Positions 53,661-62,789 are shown, counted from the first letter of the stretch. The stretch is DNA of 64,000 bases from Bradyrhizobium erythrophlei (GCF_900129505.1 NZ_LT670818.1:7225001-7289000), one strand, 5' to 3'. Made by a program: numbers and translations. The notes: a model not told the origin generated them from the sequence alone.

Positions 53661-54117
53661 ATGACTGCCCTCATCTATTTTGGCGAAATGCTAGTGGCGT
53701 CCTTGATCGCGATCGTTCTGCTAAGGATGTCGCCACTCGAAATGGGTTCTGCCGCCGCGGTATTCGTCAGCGGTGTAGTCTCTTAGACGCTTGCAGAATA
53801 CGCAGTCCATCGCTTTGTGCTGCACGATCTCGCCCCAAGAGCACATGGGCTTCATCATGCCAACCCTGACGAGGCGGTCCTCACAATATTTTGGCAAATA
53901 TGGATTTGTTTCGCTCTGGTCTATATTATAGCCGGAGGTGCCTTCCTTGCGGGAGCGCTAGTTGCCTATGCTTGGTACCTGTTCGTACATCACTGCGCAC
54001 ATCACGGTCCCGATAGGTTCCTTAAGCATCACCGAAGCCATCATCAATTCGCGACGAGAAACTACGGCGTCAGCACGACGCTGTGGGAATCACATATTTG
54101 GGACGCTGTTGCGCTAA
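53661..54117 (+). pseudogene. Sterol desaturase/fatty acid hydroxylase-family gene with in-frame TAG and frameshift
   Basis: From the ATG at 53661 the reading gives TALIYFGEMLVASLIAIVLL, then a TAG at 53784-53786 in place of a codon between GVVS and TLAEYAVHRFVLHDL. The same frame continues with the histidine clusters HRFVLH, HGLHH, HHCAHH and HHRSHH expected for a di-iron membrane hydroxylase. Near 54085 one extra base shifts the frame; without it the protein would end HIFGTLLR at 54117. Two separate lesions make this a pseudogene rather than a suppressed stop. Confidence 0.85.
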
Positions 54118-54296
54118 ATAACCCGCGAGGTAGAGCGCCCTCCCCGCGCGAAATTTGGATTTTTTGCGGTAGTCACTGGCCCCAGCGAAAGTACGCGCTT
54201 CGCGTTTCATTCTCGCATCCTGCGCTAGTTGTTGCATTTTAGTAACTCCCATTCCGCGAGAAAGCGATATGTTTGGTGCGGGCTGAGGGAGGCTGC

Positions 54297-54494
54297 ATGT
54301 TCGACGTGTATCTCAACGAGAAGCGTGATCGCCTATTGGTGATCGCGAGAGGCCAACCGATCCCTGTCGTCGAGAACGCAAGAAGGTGGCGGAAGAAGAA
54401 AGCAACTGTAGCTGTAAGCGACGAGATCAAGTCTGCCATTCAAAGAGATGGCTTCTATTGGCGTAGACTGCGTCAGCAACTCGCTGCCGAGTAA
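54297..54494 (+). CDS. Small hypothetical protein
   Basis: The ATG at 54297 follows a strong GAGGGAGGCTGC ribosome site. The 65-residue product starts MFDVYLNEKRDRLLVIARGQPIP and has a basic middle (NARRWRKKKATVAVSDEIKSAIQRDGFYWRRLRQQL). The high ribosome-site quality and family resemblance to Bradyrhizobium orphans support a real gene. The function is unknown. Confidence 0.6.
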   Translation: MFDVYLNEKRDRLLVIARGQPIPVVENARRWRKKKATVAVSDEIKSAIQRDGFYWRRLRQQLAAE

Positions 54495-54914
54495 AAAACA
54501 ACATCGCCGTTTGTCGCGCGACCACCTTTCTCGAAGCGAGATCGGGTCCGTGGCAAGTGGAAGCTAGGGTCACCTTCCAGTAGCCGAAGGCTTCATTTGA
54601 GAAAATCTTGGACTCAGGGGTTTCCTTGAAATCGAGAAACGTACGGCTAATCCGATCGATGTCCTCGGGTGACAGTTCGCAATTCTTCTTGCCGCGCGCG
54701 GCGCGTCGAGCGATCGCGCTCCCGATCTACACGCTGGCGCTGATCCTTGACGTTGCCGCCGCCGGGCTCGGTCGCCTCGCCGCGTGGCTCGCCAGCGACG
54801 ACTGGCCGCAATAGCCCCTTTGCTGGCTCTACGGAGGCCGCTGGTGAGTCCGGCTTCGGCGGACAGCTGGTCAGTAAATCGATTTTACGAGCTGGTTGGA
54901 GTCCCCTAGGGCGT
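54495..54914. other. Intergenic stretch with a possible small membrane-protein end
   Basis: A plus-strand frame ending at 54814 contains RAIALPIYTLALILDVAAAGLGRLAAWLASDDW, which reads like a single-helix small membrane protein typical of this genus. Its start cannot be placed and upstream codons look unrelated, so it may be a 5'-truncated copy. Confidence 0.35.
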
Positions 54915-55103
54915 TCATTTGTCTATCCCTGCGGATAGCAAGCGGAATAGAGCACGATCACCCTCAATCTGGGCGCTTTCGCGCGAGGTCTCAAAGCCCG
55001 TCATCAGTGGCGTATCGCCTTCGTAAACTCGCCACTCCCATCGCGTTGGCTCCAAGGAGATTACCGTGACTTCAAGCAGGCGTGGGTGGGACTTCTTGGC
55101 CAT
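54915..55103 (-). CDS. Small hypothetical protein
   Basis: The 62-residue protein starts at the ATG at 55101-55103 and reads AKKSHPRLLEVTVISLEPTRWEWRVYEGDTPLMTGFETSRESAQIEGDRALFRLLSAG. The alternation of strands and a final helix, with WEWRVYEGDxPLxxGFExSRExAQ, recalls a widespread Bradyrhizobium orphan family. No function is known. Confidence 0.65.
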   Translation of the reverse strand: MAKKSHPRLLEVTVISLEPTRWEWRVYEGDTPLMTGFETSRESAQIEGDRALFRLLSAGIDK

Positions 55104-55702
55104 CCAAGGAATATGCAATGTGGATAGTCAACATTCCAGCCCGGAAGTCTGCAACAATCAAACAGATCACTACTAGAACGCCGATCGCGGGCCTGCGGGA
55201 CTCACCCACGCGGGTCCGGGAGTTGCGGGCTGCTTTGTGCCGGCCGATCGGCGCCGGCCCACAGGCGGACTCGCCTCGGCTTCCGTGAAACCATTTTGGC
55301 CGACCCGCGAAGTACTCCGGAAATAGAGGCGGCTTAGGATTGCGCCTGATCAGACAATGGAGTCGATCATGGCAACCTTGCTCAACGCGATTTACCGCGA
55401 ATTCCTCAGGGCCTCTCTTTCCGGAGCCAAGGTCGCCGGAGGCTGAACTGGTCCGATCAAAAAGATCGCAGCCGGAACCTACGGTAACTAGTTCGGTTAT
55501 GTTCAGATGATCAGCCCTGTAAACATCGCGATCTACGCGTTCGGCGGCTTTATGCTGTTCGCCCTCGCCATCGGCTTTTTCGCCGCACCGGTTTGAGAGG
55601 CGCGAACCTTGAGCCCCGCGCCCTTGGTTATCAGGGCGCTCTATACTGCTGCCCAGGCTCAAGACTTGGCGAACTGGTTGGGGTCTCTAGCGTGTTTGGA
55701 GG
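55104..55702. other. Mostly non-coding stretch
   Basis: The long reverse-strand frame at 55072-55662 is Arg/Pro-rich with no domain and is rejected. Only the tiny plus-strand membrane ORF at 55507-55596 is worth noting. Confidence 0.35.
55507..55596 (+). CDS. Tiny single-helix membrane peptide
   Basis: The 29-codon frame reads ISPVNIAIYAFGGFMLFAL, then AIGFFAAPV and a stop: a single hydrophobic helix. No clear ribosome site is present. It could be a real small membrane protein or a chance ORF. Confidence 0.25.
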   Translation: MISPVNIAIYAFGGFMLFALAIGFFAAPV

Positions 55703-55876
55703 TCATTTTTCCTCCCGGCCATGTTTCGGCCCGTATTCTCTCTCGGCTTCTCTAGCCTCTTCCTCAGCGTCTTCAAGTGACCCAGCGATGGCGAAGAGAT
55801 GGCGACGGCCATCTTGCTCGACCCAAACTTCGTAACTTGGACCGCGCCCTGTTATTATGATGCGGGCCTTTCCCAT
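55703..55876 (-). CDS. Small hypothetical protein, 57 residues
   Basis: The ATG lies at 55874-55876, and GGGAGC directly upstream could act as a ribosome site. The product reads GKARIIITGRGPSYEVWVEQ, then DGRRHLFAIAGSLEDAEEEAREAERE: beta strands followed by an acidic helix. The clean codon usage and clear amphipathic helix favour a real gene. It is too short for most gene finders. Confidence 0.6.
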   Translation of the reverse strand: MGKARIIITGRGPSYEVWVEQDGRRHLFAIAGSLEDAEEEAREAEREYGPKHGREEK

Positions 55877-56136
55877 GCTCCCAATATGCGCCCTAGGCCG
55901 CCACCCTTTCGAGTGAGGAAGGCTGCCATAATCAAACTAGCCCACTGCCGGAACTAGAGGGCCGATGGCCGGGCCACGCCGATCGATCCGGCTACCCCTA
56001 CTGTTCGCCAAGCGGGCTTGTCGCAAAGACCTCATTGGGGAAAGCGGAAATTAAAAAGGGATCTGTGACTAAGCTCGGTTTCGATCCTGACGGCATCGTG
56101 AACCGAAGCCGCCACCGTGCGAGAAGGGTCAAACGA

Positions 56137-56289
56137 TCAAAACGGGCGGTGCTTAGAGCGGTCTGGCCTTCGCTTTGCTTCTCGCACTTCCCGCAGCCCG
56201 CGCCAGATGCCTATCCCCCGTGCAATCACCATCGATGCAACGGCGATCACGGCTAATAAGGTTGCTACGATTTCCAAAGCTCGTCCCAT
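56137..56289 (-). CDS. Small membrane protein, 50 residues
   Basis: From the ATG at 56287-56289 the product reads GRALEIVATLLAVIAVASMV, then IARGIGIWRGLREVREAKRRPDR: one membrane helix followed by a basic tail. The hydrophobic segment and positive C-terminus fit a small inner-membrane protein. No strong ribosome site is present. Confidence 0.5.
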   Translation of the reverse strand: MGRALEIVATLLAVIAVASMVIARGIGIWRGLREVREAKRRPDRSKHRPF

Positions 56290-56370
56290 AAACTTCGCGC
56301 CGGGCGTCTGTGGCTTCTGGTAGAGCTATGATGCGCAGGGACGGAAAAGGTTCAAAGAAAACCCGCCGGG

Positions 56371-57294
56371 TTAAAGCGGCGGGCTTGAGGTCTGCACCGG
56401 GGGTGTGAGCGCGGGACCGAACCCGAGCTTGGTCATCACCGCCTTCGTCCACGCTAATGCCTCCGCCGCGCGACCGCGGCTGAGGATAACGAAGTCGTCA
56501 GCATAGGAGACGACGCGAGCATGGAACGTGTCGTTGCATCTAGTCAAACGCCAATGCTTCAGGAGCCGGTTCATGTAGATGTTAGCCAGCAGCGGACTTG
56601 CGACGCCGCCTTGCGGCGTGCCGCGCGTGTTTCCCTTGCCGCCACTCATCCGCCGGGCTCCGTCCGCGTCCCGTTCCTCGATCGGCGCCCTCAGCCACAT
56701 CTTGATGAGGCGCAGGACGTTTCGATCCACGACACGCCGGGCTACTGACTTCATTAGCTCGGAATGCGGAATCGTATCGAAGTACTTGGACAAATCAGCA
56801 TCAACTACATCTGCATAGCCCCGGCATAAATGCCGGTGCACTTCCTTGACCGCGTCTACCGCCCCGCGAGCGGGCCGGTAGCCGTAGGCATTGTCCTCGA
56901 AGTCAGCCTCGAAGATAGGTTCGATCACGATCTTGGCGGCAGTCTGAATCACACGATCACGAATGGTCGGAATGCCGAGCGGACGCTCGCCACCATTCGC
57001 TTTGGGGATCATCACCCGCCGCACCGGATCAGGTCGGTACGTCTTCGAGACCAGTTCCGCGCGCAAGCCCGCCAACCATGCTTCCAGACCCTGCTCCTCG
57101 ATCTGAGCAAACGTCATCCCATCCACACCCGGTGCACCCGCATTAACGCGGGCGAGCCGATAGGCGTGTAACAGGATGTCATCGCGACAGATCTTGTCGT
57201 AGAGCAGATAGAAGCGGAAGGTGGGCTCCGCCTTGGCTTTGCAGTAGAGCTTTCTCTGAAGGCTCCGGATTTTATCAGGCGTTGTCAGGCTCAT
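56371..57294 (-). pseudogene. Group II intron reverse transcriptase/maturase, C-terminally truncated
   Basis: The start is the ATG at 57292-57294 with AAGGTGA upstream; TTG and GTG codons at 57298-57300 and 57295-57297 are also in frame. The RT blocks are all present up to the catalytic site: [77 protein letters not shown] (catalytic Asp), [21 protein letters not shown] and [11 protein letters not shown]. After about residue 295 the reading is foreign. Complete proteins are about 420-480 residues with maturase and HNH domains. Confidence 0.9.
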
Positions 57295-57783
57295 CACCAA
57301 TCACCTTCACCTCACCATCTTCAAAAGCGCACCAGAAGTCGGGGCCCTTTGCTCCGCCGGCATTACCCGGCATCAACGCTCCTATTGCCCCGTCCGACTC
57401 CCGCCGTGACCACCGCCTGATGCGATGCTGAGGCCGCTACCCTCGTCCGCGACGGGTCTCCCCCTGTAACTACGAACCACCCTACCGACGTGCCGTACCC
57501 ACTACCCCGGCGGATCGCGTGGGTGCGCGTGTCGATTGCTTCCCCACGCGTGCAGCCTTCCCCAAATGACCGGAGGGTCGGCATCCGCATTAGAACTTTC
57601 GAGGCCTGCTCGGGCTTCACTTTGTTACGGCCCATCGGATCGCTCAGCGGCCCAAGGCCGCCTTTGTCGCAGGGCTCCGACCCAGCCAGTTACCCGACCG
57701 AGCCGCCTGCCAGCTTCCGGACCAATCGACAATTATCCGGGTGAGACCCTCCCTCACTGATGGTTCGCGCCCTCGGGGCGCAC
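56371..57783 (-). mobile_element. Group II intron, 5' portion, 3'-truncated
   Basis: On the reverse strand GTGCGCCCCGAGGGCGCGAA begins at 57783, matching the GUGCG start of bacterial group II introns. About 490 bases of ribozyme sequence (domain I onward) precede the RT gene, which is cut after the fifth RT block. The maturase X domain, the rest of domain IV, and domains V and VI are missing to the left of 56371. The element cannot splice or move. Confidence 0.7.
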
Positions 57784-58187
57784 GGTCACTCGCGTCATTT
57801 TGACCGCCGACCCGTCACTTCCGGTCTTCGCCGGATAACGTTGCAAAAGTCGAAAGTTGCACCAGTTCAACTTTTTGGTGAAACCTTAAAACGCGAAGCG
57901 ATCCACGATTCGGATAACCTCAGTCGAGCTACCGAAGTCGCCTATGAGTTTTGCGTGAGGCGACGAGGTCCCTCAGATCCCCACACGAAAACGCGTCTGC
58001 GGCCCTCAGAATTTTTGACACCTTCGGCAAGACGACTTTTGCAATACTATCCGCCGATAAGCAGACATGCCAGGCACCCGTCCGCCATCCGCTTGATGGC
58101 TTTCCCCGCGGCTAGATGAAAGCCCATCACGGAGATCGATGCGCCCGCGGTCTTTATTCATGGCGTAATCGACCTTATGTTTGCTGC
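57784..58187. other. Intergenic stretch between the intron and the HxlR gene
   Basis: No supported gene is seen in 400 bases. The left edge is the presumed intron insertion site; the right part must carry the HxlR promoter. Confidence 0.35.
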
Positions 58188-58580
58188 ATGAGCATTGAAC
58201 CACAACAACTTCCCGCTGATTGCCGCCGGGCCAGAGACATCCTGGCGCGGGTCGGTGACAAATGGACAATCCTGCTTCTGATGGTGCTCGGCGACCGCCG
58301 GATGCGCTTCACGGAATTGCACCGGGCGATCAATGGCATCTCCGAGCGCATGTTGACCGTTACGCTGCGAAATCTCGAGCACGACGGGATCCTGATCCGG
58401 ACAGTCTACCTCACGATTCCGCCGCGGGTCGAATACGAACTCTCCGACCGCGGACGCTCGTTCAAGCTTGCGCTGGCCCCGATCGGTAGGTGGGTGATGG
58501 AGAACCAGACCGACATCGAAGAGGCGCGCGAGCGAATCCGAGAGCGATCGCCCGAGGATAGCGCCGTCGTCGACGATTAA
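58188..58580 (+). CDS. HxlR-family winged-helix regulator
   Basis: The ATG at 58188 gives 130 residues. The HxlR pattern is CRRARDILARVGDKWTILLLMVLGDRRMRFTELHRAINGISERMLTVTLRNLEHDGILIRTVY, with PPRVEYELSDRGRSFKLAL after it and a conserved N-terminal Cys that often senses electrophiles or redox state. A charged C-terminal tail follows. It lies upstream of an FMN reductase gene in the same direction, a common pairing for HxlR sensors of quinones or aldehydes. Confidence 0.93.
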   Translation: MSIEPQQLPADCRRARDILARVGDKWTILLLMVLGDRRMRFTELHRAINGISERMLTVTLRNLEHDGILIRTVYLTIPPRVEYELSDRGRSFKLALAPIGRWVMENQTDIEEARERIRERSPEDSAVVDD

Positions 58581-58694
58581 AGCCGCGACCTCACTTACTG
58601 GCGGGTAAGTCACTGCGGAAAAAGTGCGATCTTGCGCCCACCGCGGTTACCGCTACATGGAGGCTTACCAATCGCAGTGTCTACGAAAGCGACT

Positions 58695-59294
58695 ATGCAA
58701 AAACGACCCAAAATCGGCATCATCATCAGCACAACCCGTCCCGGGCAGTTCGGCGAAGTCCCGACGAACTGGCTGTTCAATATCGCCAAGGAGCGCAATG
58801 ACGCCGATTTCGAGATTATCGATCTCCGCGATTATCCCATGCCGTTCTTCGAGGAAAAGGTGCCGTTGCACGTTGCGCCGCCGCAGAACGAAGTTGCACT
58901 GCGCTGGGGCGAGAAGATCACCAGCCTCGACGGCTACATCTTCGTCACCGGGGAATACAACCACAGTATTCCGGCCGTGCTGAAGAATGCCCTCGACTAT
59001 CTTTGGTCCGAGATTCACCGCAAGCCGGCGACCTTCCTGGGCTATGGCGGGGGCGGCGCAGCCCGCGCCGTCGAGCATTTACGGAATATTCTCGCCACGG
59101 CGCAAGTGGCCTCGCTCCCGCGCGCCGTTCATATCGGCATGATCGAGATGATGGGCATGATGCGCGAGGGCAAGTCCATGGCGGACTATCCCTACCTCGA
59201 CGACTACGCCAAGCCGATGCTGGACGAACTCGTCTGGTGGGCCAACACGCTCAAGGAAGGTCGCTCCAGCGACAGGGTCGCCGAGGCAGCCTGA
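58695..59294 (+). CDS. NADPH-dependent FMN reductase
   Basis: The ATG at 58695 gives 199 residues. The flavodoxin-like fold shows [22 protein letters not shown] (FMN phosphate loop), then [53 protein letters not shown]. The [16 protein letters not shown] motif is the family hallmark. It probably reduces FMN, quinones or azo compounds using NAD(P)H. It is placed 114 bases after the HxlR gene, which probably regulates it. Confidence 0.93.
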   Translation: MQKRPKIGIIISTTRPGQFGEVPTNWLFNIAKERNDADFEIIDLRDYPMPFFEEKVPLHVAPPQNEVALRWGEKITSLDGYIFVTGEYNHSIPAVLKNALDYLWSEIHRKPATFLGYGGGGAARAVEHLRNILATAQVASLPRAVHIGMIEMMGMMREGKSMADYPYLDDYAKPMLDELVWWANTLKEGRSSDRVAEAA

Positions 59295-59446
59295 GTTCTG
59301 GCCACCATGGGATCGGCAAAAGTGCTACTGTGCTGATCCCGGCATATGGTTCACTGGTCTTTGCCGTTCTCGGCGGCTACGCGGGGTTCCGGGTTGGCCC
59401 ATGGTGTCTCCGCAAGCAAAAGGCGCGCACCTCCAGAATAGCGCCA

Positions 59447-59551
59447 AGCGAGTGGCCTTCCGTCTTCGGCGACGCCAAGATGACCAATGCGCTCCTCGAC
59501 CGGCTCACCCACGAGTGCGACATCGTCGAGACCGGCAACGATAGCTTCATC
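59447..59551 (+). pseudogene. IS21 helper ATPase IstB, C-terminal scrap
   Basis: The segment reads [20 protein letters not shown], then [13 protein letters not shown], the C-terminal end of IstB-type AAA ATPases of IS21 elements. Only about 35 residues remain and neighbouring sequence is unrelated. Confidence 0.7.
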
Positions 59552-59619
59552 CCTAGAGCATTTTCCACTTAATTTGCGGCATATCCTGAGTTGCGGAATT
59601 AGTCGGCGCATTCATCTGG

Positions 59620-60142
59620 TTGGAAGGCATCGAGAATGCATGCGATACGACTCCAGAGGCTCTCCACGGAGCGCTCGGCGGCCTACCGTGGAATAAAGGG
59701 ATTGCTAGTCGGCCAGAAAAGAAGCCTCTGCAACCAAAGCACGTTTGGTCCATTCGCGTTCGACTAGAGGTCGCGCACATGTGGCGCGACCTTGCGCTCT
59801 TTAATCTGGCGATAGATAGCAAACTTCGCGCGTGCGATTTCGTCAAACTTCGCATCGGCGAAATATGCTCTGGTGCGAAAGTCCGGGATCGTGCGACAGT
59901 CGTTCAAAAGAAGACCGGTCGGCCCGTACAATTCGAAATAACGGAGCGGTTGAGAAACTCCGTTGAAACCTAGTTACCAGCGCTCCGGGCCACTGGCTCC
60001 CGATATCTCTTCCCAAGTCGACTTCACGCAAGGCCCCACATATCCACCCGCCAATACGCCCGGCTGGTGCATCGCTGGGTTGAAAGCATCGGCTTAGAGT
60101 CGGCGCCTTACGGCACGCACTCGATGCAACGCACGAAGGCCG
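59620..60142 (+). pseudogene. Tyrosine recombinase (XerD-like), frameshifted
   Basis: The first part has PLQPKHVWSIRVRLEVAHMWRDLALFNLAIDSKLRACDFVKLRIGEI and TGRPVQFEITERLRNSV. A frameshift near 59973 moves to GSRYLFPSRLHARPHISTRQYARLVHRWVESIGL and YGTHSMQRTKAA, which includes the HxxR box. The last helix with LGH and the catalytic Tyr is missing. I recognise this integrase type from rhizobial genomic islands. It lies about 210 bases from the tRNA-Gly scar. Confidence 0.8.
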
Positions 60143-60212
60143 CCGCCTTCCCCAGAAAAGCGAAGCCCACCCCGGTCGTTAGACCGGGATGGTAAGCGAC
60201 TTATAATGAAAG

Positions 60213-60231
60213 TGGTTGCGGGGACTCGCAA
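60213..60231 (+). repeat. GGTTGCGGGGACTCGCAA repeat
   Basis: This is a near copy of the hairpin-forming sequence at 40039-40059. It lies between the integrase remnant and the tRNA-Gly fragment. Confidence 0.45.
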
Positions 60232-60353
60232 GCGCGTTTGTTATAACTCCAGGCCCGGGAGACCTCCGGCGGCCAGCGGCAAGATCGAGAATGCCCATCA
60301 ACTCGCCGCGTAGGATGGCATGGCTTTCACCCCGCTTCTCGCCGGGAGTTATC

Positions 60354-60401
60354 ACCTTGCCAAGGTCGGGGTCGAGGGTTCGAGCCCCTTCGCCCGCTCC
60401 A
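60354..60401 (+). tRNA. tRNA-Gly(GCC) 3' fragment, probable attachment-site scar
   Basis: From ACCTTGCCAAGGTC, with anticodon GCC, the sequence continues as GGGGTCGAGGGTTCGAGCCC and CTTCGCCCGCTCCA. These are the anticodon 3' stem, variable loop, T-arm (GAGGG/CCCTT pairing) and 3' acceptor strand of a tRNA-Gly including CCA. The D-arm and 5' acceptor are absent and the preceding bases do not pair. A 48-base 3' tRNA end is what tyrosine integrases leave at an attR/attL border. Confidence 0.8.
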
Positions 60402-60919
60402 GAATTTCCTAAAGTGGCGTACGCCAAGCAAAGGCGGCGCTTTCCAAACCCCACCCGGCAACCGCTCCAACCGGAAGCAATCGGAGCAGGTCATGGAGGT
60501 AACGAAGGGGCTGAAGCCTTTGATTAGCGTGTCACGACTCCCCACGTCCTATCGAAGCAATATCGACGAAGGTGTCGTGCCGGCGCCGAAATATCTGCAT
60601 TGTCAAACCCGCTTGGCTTAACGATCGCCGTCTGATCGACCACAAATCTGGGAATTGATATGTCAAAGCCACGCCTACGATTGATCCATTGCTCGAACGG
60701 CGTCCAACCGAGACCAAAGCACCGGCAGCACGGTGTCCCTGTCGTAAAGTTAACGTCCCTCGACGGAGGGAGACGCATCAATCGCCCGTGGCGTCGATTA
60801 CTCACAGGTTCGAGCAGACGGCCATCGCGCTGGTCCACGTGCAGGGCAGGTTCTGATTCGAGAAAGGACGGCAACGATCTCCGTCGCGTACAGGGGACGC
60901 TGTCCCTTTTGCATTCCGG
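60402..60919. other. Stretch without a recognisable intact gene
   Basis: A reverse-strand frame runs from the hydrolase remnant through to 60524, but after about 60920 its residues show no known domain. It probably marks a junction with foreign sequence. Confidence 0.35.
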
Positions 60920-61454
60920 TAATGGAAGCGCTGACGGCGCGAGGATCGCGACTCGGCCAGCGCTCGCTTTCGACCTGGGAAAGGAAATCGCCGACGATAC
61001 GATTGTATTCACCGGCTCTTCAATATTGATGGCATGACCCGCGTTAGGCATCACCACGAGGGCTGCCGATGGAATGCTTTGCTTCATGAGGATGCCCGGC
61101 AAAAGGCACGGCCAGTCCTCATCGCCGGTGATAATAAGCGTCGGCAGGATGATGCGCCGCATTTCTTCGACTAGCATATAAAGCGACGGGCGCTCCTTCT
61201 GAACACCCTGCTGAGTGTTAGCTGATCTGACCGCGGAATGCACGGCCAGCATCGCTTTAAACTCGGCGTGGCCGCGGGGATCCTTGTTTTCATACTGAAC
61301 GCGGGTCGGCCCATAAGCGTATCGTTCGGCGAATGCCGGCATGCCGTCGGTCCGTATCATGCCGGCGATCACGTCGGCTTCGGCCCGATCCGGTTTCCTC
61401 GAAATACAGGCGCACTCCGTCGTCCGTCGTCGCGTAAGGCATGTTGGTCTCCAT
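60920..61454 (-). pseudogene. Alpha/beta hydrolase with internal deletion
   Basis: The start at the ATG at 61452-61454 gives TNMPYATTDDGVRLYFEETGSG, a normal hydrolase N-terminus. Near 61390 the frame breaks and the homology resumes with DVIAGMIRTDGMPAFAERYAYGPTRVQ and PTLIITGDEDWPCLLPGILM, then ALVVMPNAGHAINIEEP with the catalytic Asp and His. About 80 residues, including the nucleophile elbow, are missing. The protein cannot be active. It lies directly after the hydantoinase remnant. Confidence 0.75.
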
Positions 61455-61470
61455 CCAGCTATGGCTTGGT

Positions 61471-62595
61471 TTATCGTTGCGCAGAGTCGGGGCGGCTCGG
61501 CGGTCTGGTCCGCTGCAAATAAGTGCCATAGCCTTTTGCGCCGACGAGAACGCCGTCATCGAACACGACGCGCCCGCGGACCATGGTCAGGACCGGCCAG
61601 CCCGTCACTTCGAGTCCTTCATACGGCGTATAGTCCGAACCGTCATGGATGAGGTCGTGGCGGATCGTGACCTTTCGTTTCGGATCCCATAGTGCGATGT
61701 CCGCGTCCGATCCCACCGCGATCGTTCCCTTGCGCGGATAGAGACCATAGATCTTGGCGTGATTGGTCGCGGTAAGCGCGACGAAAGCGTTGAGGTCAAT
61801 TCGGCCCTTCACGACGCCTTCCGAGAACAGGATCGGAAGACGTGTCGCCACGCCGGGAATTCCGTTCGGCACCCAGCGGAAACTAGTACGCCCTTTGGGC
61901 GCGAGCTTGCCGTGCGGATCGTCGTAGCGGAATGGACAATGGTCCGAAGAAAAGACCGAGAAAACGTTCTGCTTCAGGCCTTCCCAACACGCCTTCTGAC
62001 TGTCAACGTCGCGTGGCGGCGGCGAGCATACGTATTTGCTTCCTTCCATGTTCAGCTGGTCGAGGTCTTTCTCCGTCAGAACCAGGTATTGCGGGCAGGT
62101 CTCGCCCATCACATTGAGTCCGCGTTGCTGGGCGCGGCGGATTTCTTCCATCGCCCCGCGGTTCGATACGTGCACGATCATGATCGGCACGTCGACGAGT
62201 TCGGAAAGCGAAATGGCGCGATGCGTGGCCTCACGCTCGACCGGGATCGGCCGCGAGGTCGCATGAAAGCGCGGCGCGGTGTTGCCGGCACGTTCGAGGC
62301 GGTCGGTGAGGAAGCGGATGGCATCGAAATTTTCCGCATGCACCATCAGCACCGCGCCGGTCTCGCGCGCGACCGCCATCGTTTCGAGAAGCTCGCGGTC
62401 CGAAAGCGCCATGCCTTCATAAGTCATGAACACCTTGAGCGAGGTGTAGCCATCCTGCACCAGCGCCGGCAGTTCCTGCCCGAGCACCTGATCCGTCGGA
62501 TCGGTGACGATGAGATGAAAGGCAACGTCGACATGACATTCGCCGTCCGCCTGCGCGTGGTAATTCCGCAACGCCTCGCGGAGCGTTTGGCCTTT
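61471..62595 (-). pseudogene. Dihydropyrimidinase/D-hydantoinase, N-terminally truncated
   Basis: The homologous part begins with KGQTLREALRNYHAQADGECHVDVAFHLIV. It continues through GYTSLKVFMTYEGMALSD (carboxylated Lys), VLMVHAENFDAI (metal His), VPIMIVHVSNRGAMEEI (metal His), SSDHCPFRYDD (metal Asp) and GLYPRKGTIAVGSDADIALWDP. About 95 N-terminal residues with the HxH metal pair are missing; the frame starts in foreign sequence at 62616. The family opens hydantoins or dihydropyrimidines. As it stands the binuclear centre cannot form. The ancestral enzyme could have acted with the RutA-like system, but that is a guess. Confidence 0.85.
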
Positions 62596-62789
62596 CTGCT
62601 GAAGACAAAACGGCATCCTGCGTGCAGGCAGAGCTTCTGGCGCATGCCAAAGTCGACATCATTGCCTGGAACGGAACATCGGCAAGCTGGCTGGGGTTCG
62701 AGCGGGACGAGCGCTTGTGCGAACGTATAACCGAGGCGACCGGCATCCGCGCGTGCACCACCGTGCTCGCCTATCGCGATCCTTCTTAA
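62590..62789 (+). pseudogene. Asp/Glu racemase-family (maleate isomerase/arylmalonate decarboxylase) internal fragment
   Basis: The reading AHAKVDIIAWNGTSASWLGF followed by ERITEATGIRACTTVLAYRD matches the middle of maleate isomerase/arylmalonate decarboxylase-type proteins. The segment before the first active-site region and the C-terminal 100 residues with the second Cys are missing. Its left edge meets the hydantoinase remnant on the other strand, and its right edge meets the hypothetical gene ending at 62659. Confidence 0.7.

Noticed and set aside
55072..55662. Reverse-strand frame of 196 codons
   Set aside because: No domain, poor codon pattern, Arg/Gly/Pro-rich; it also overlaps a better small gene at its end.
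57760..58119. Plus-strand frame of 119 codons between the intron and the HxlR gene
   Set aside because: No domain or ribosome site; Arg/Pro/Ser-rich and crosses the presumed intron border.
60179..60454. Reverse-strand frame encoding GAGEGARTLDPDLGKV
   Set aside because: This is the antisense reading of the tRNA-Gly fragment, a well-known type of false gene.
61759..62730. Plus-strand frame of 323 codons
   Set aside because: It is antisense to the hydantoinase remnant and shows no domain; the racemase fragment is in a different frame.
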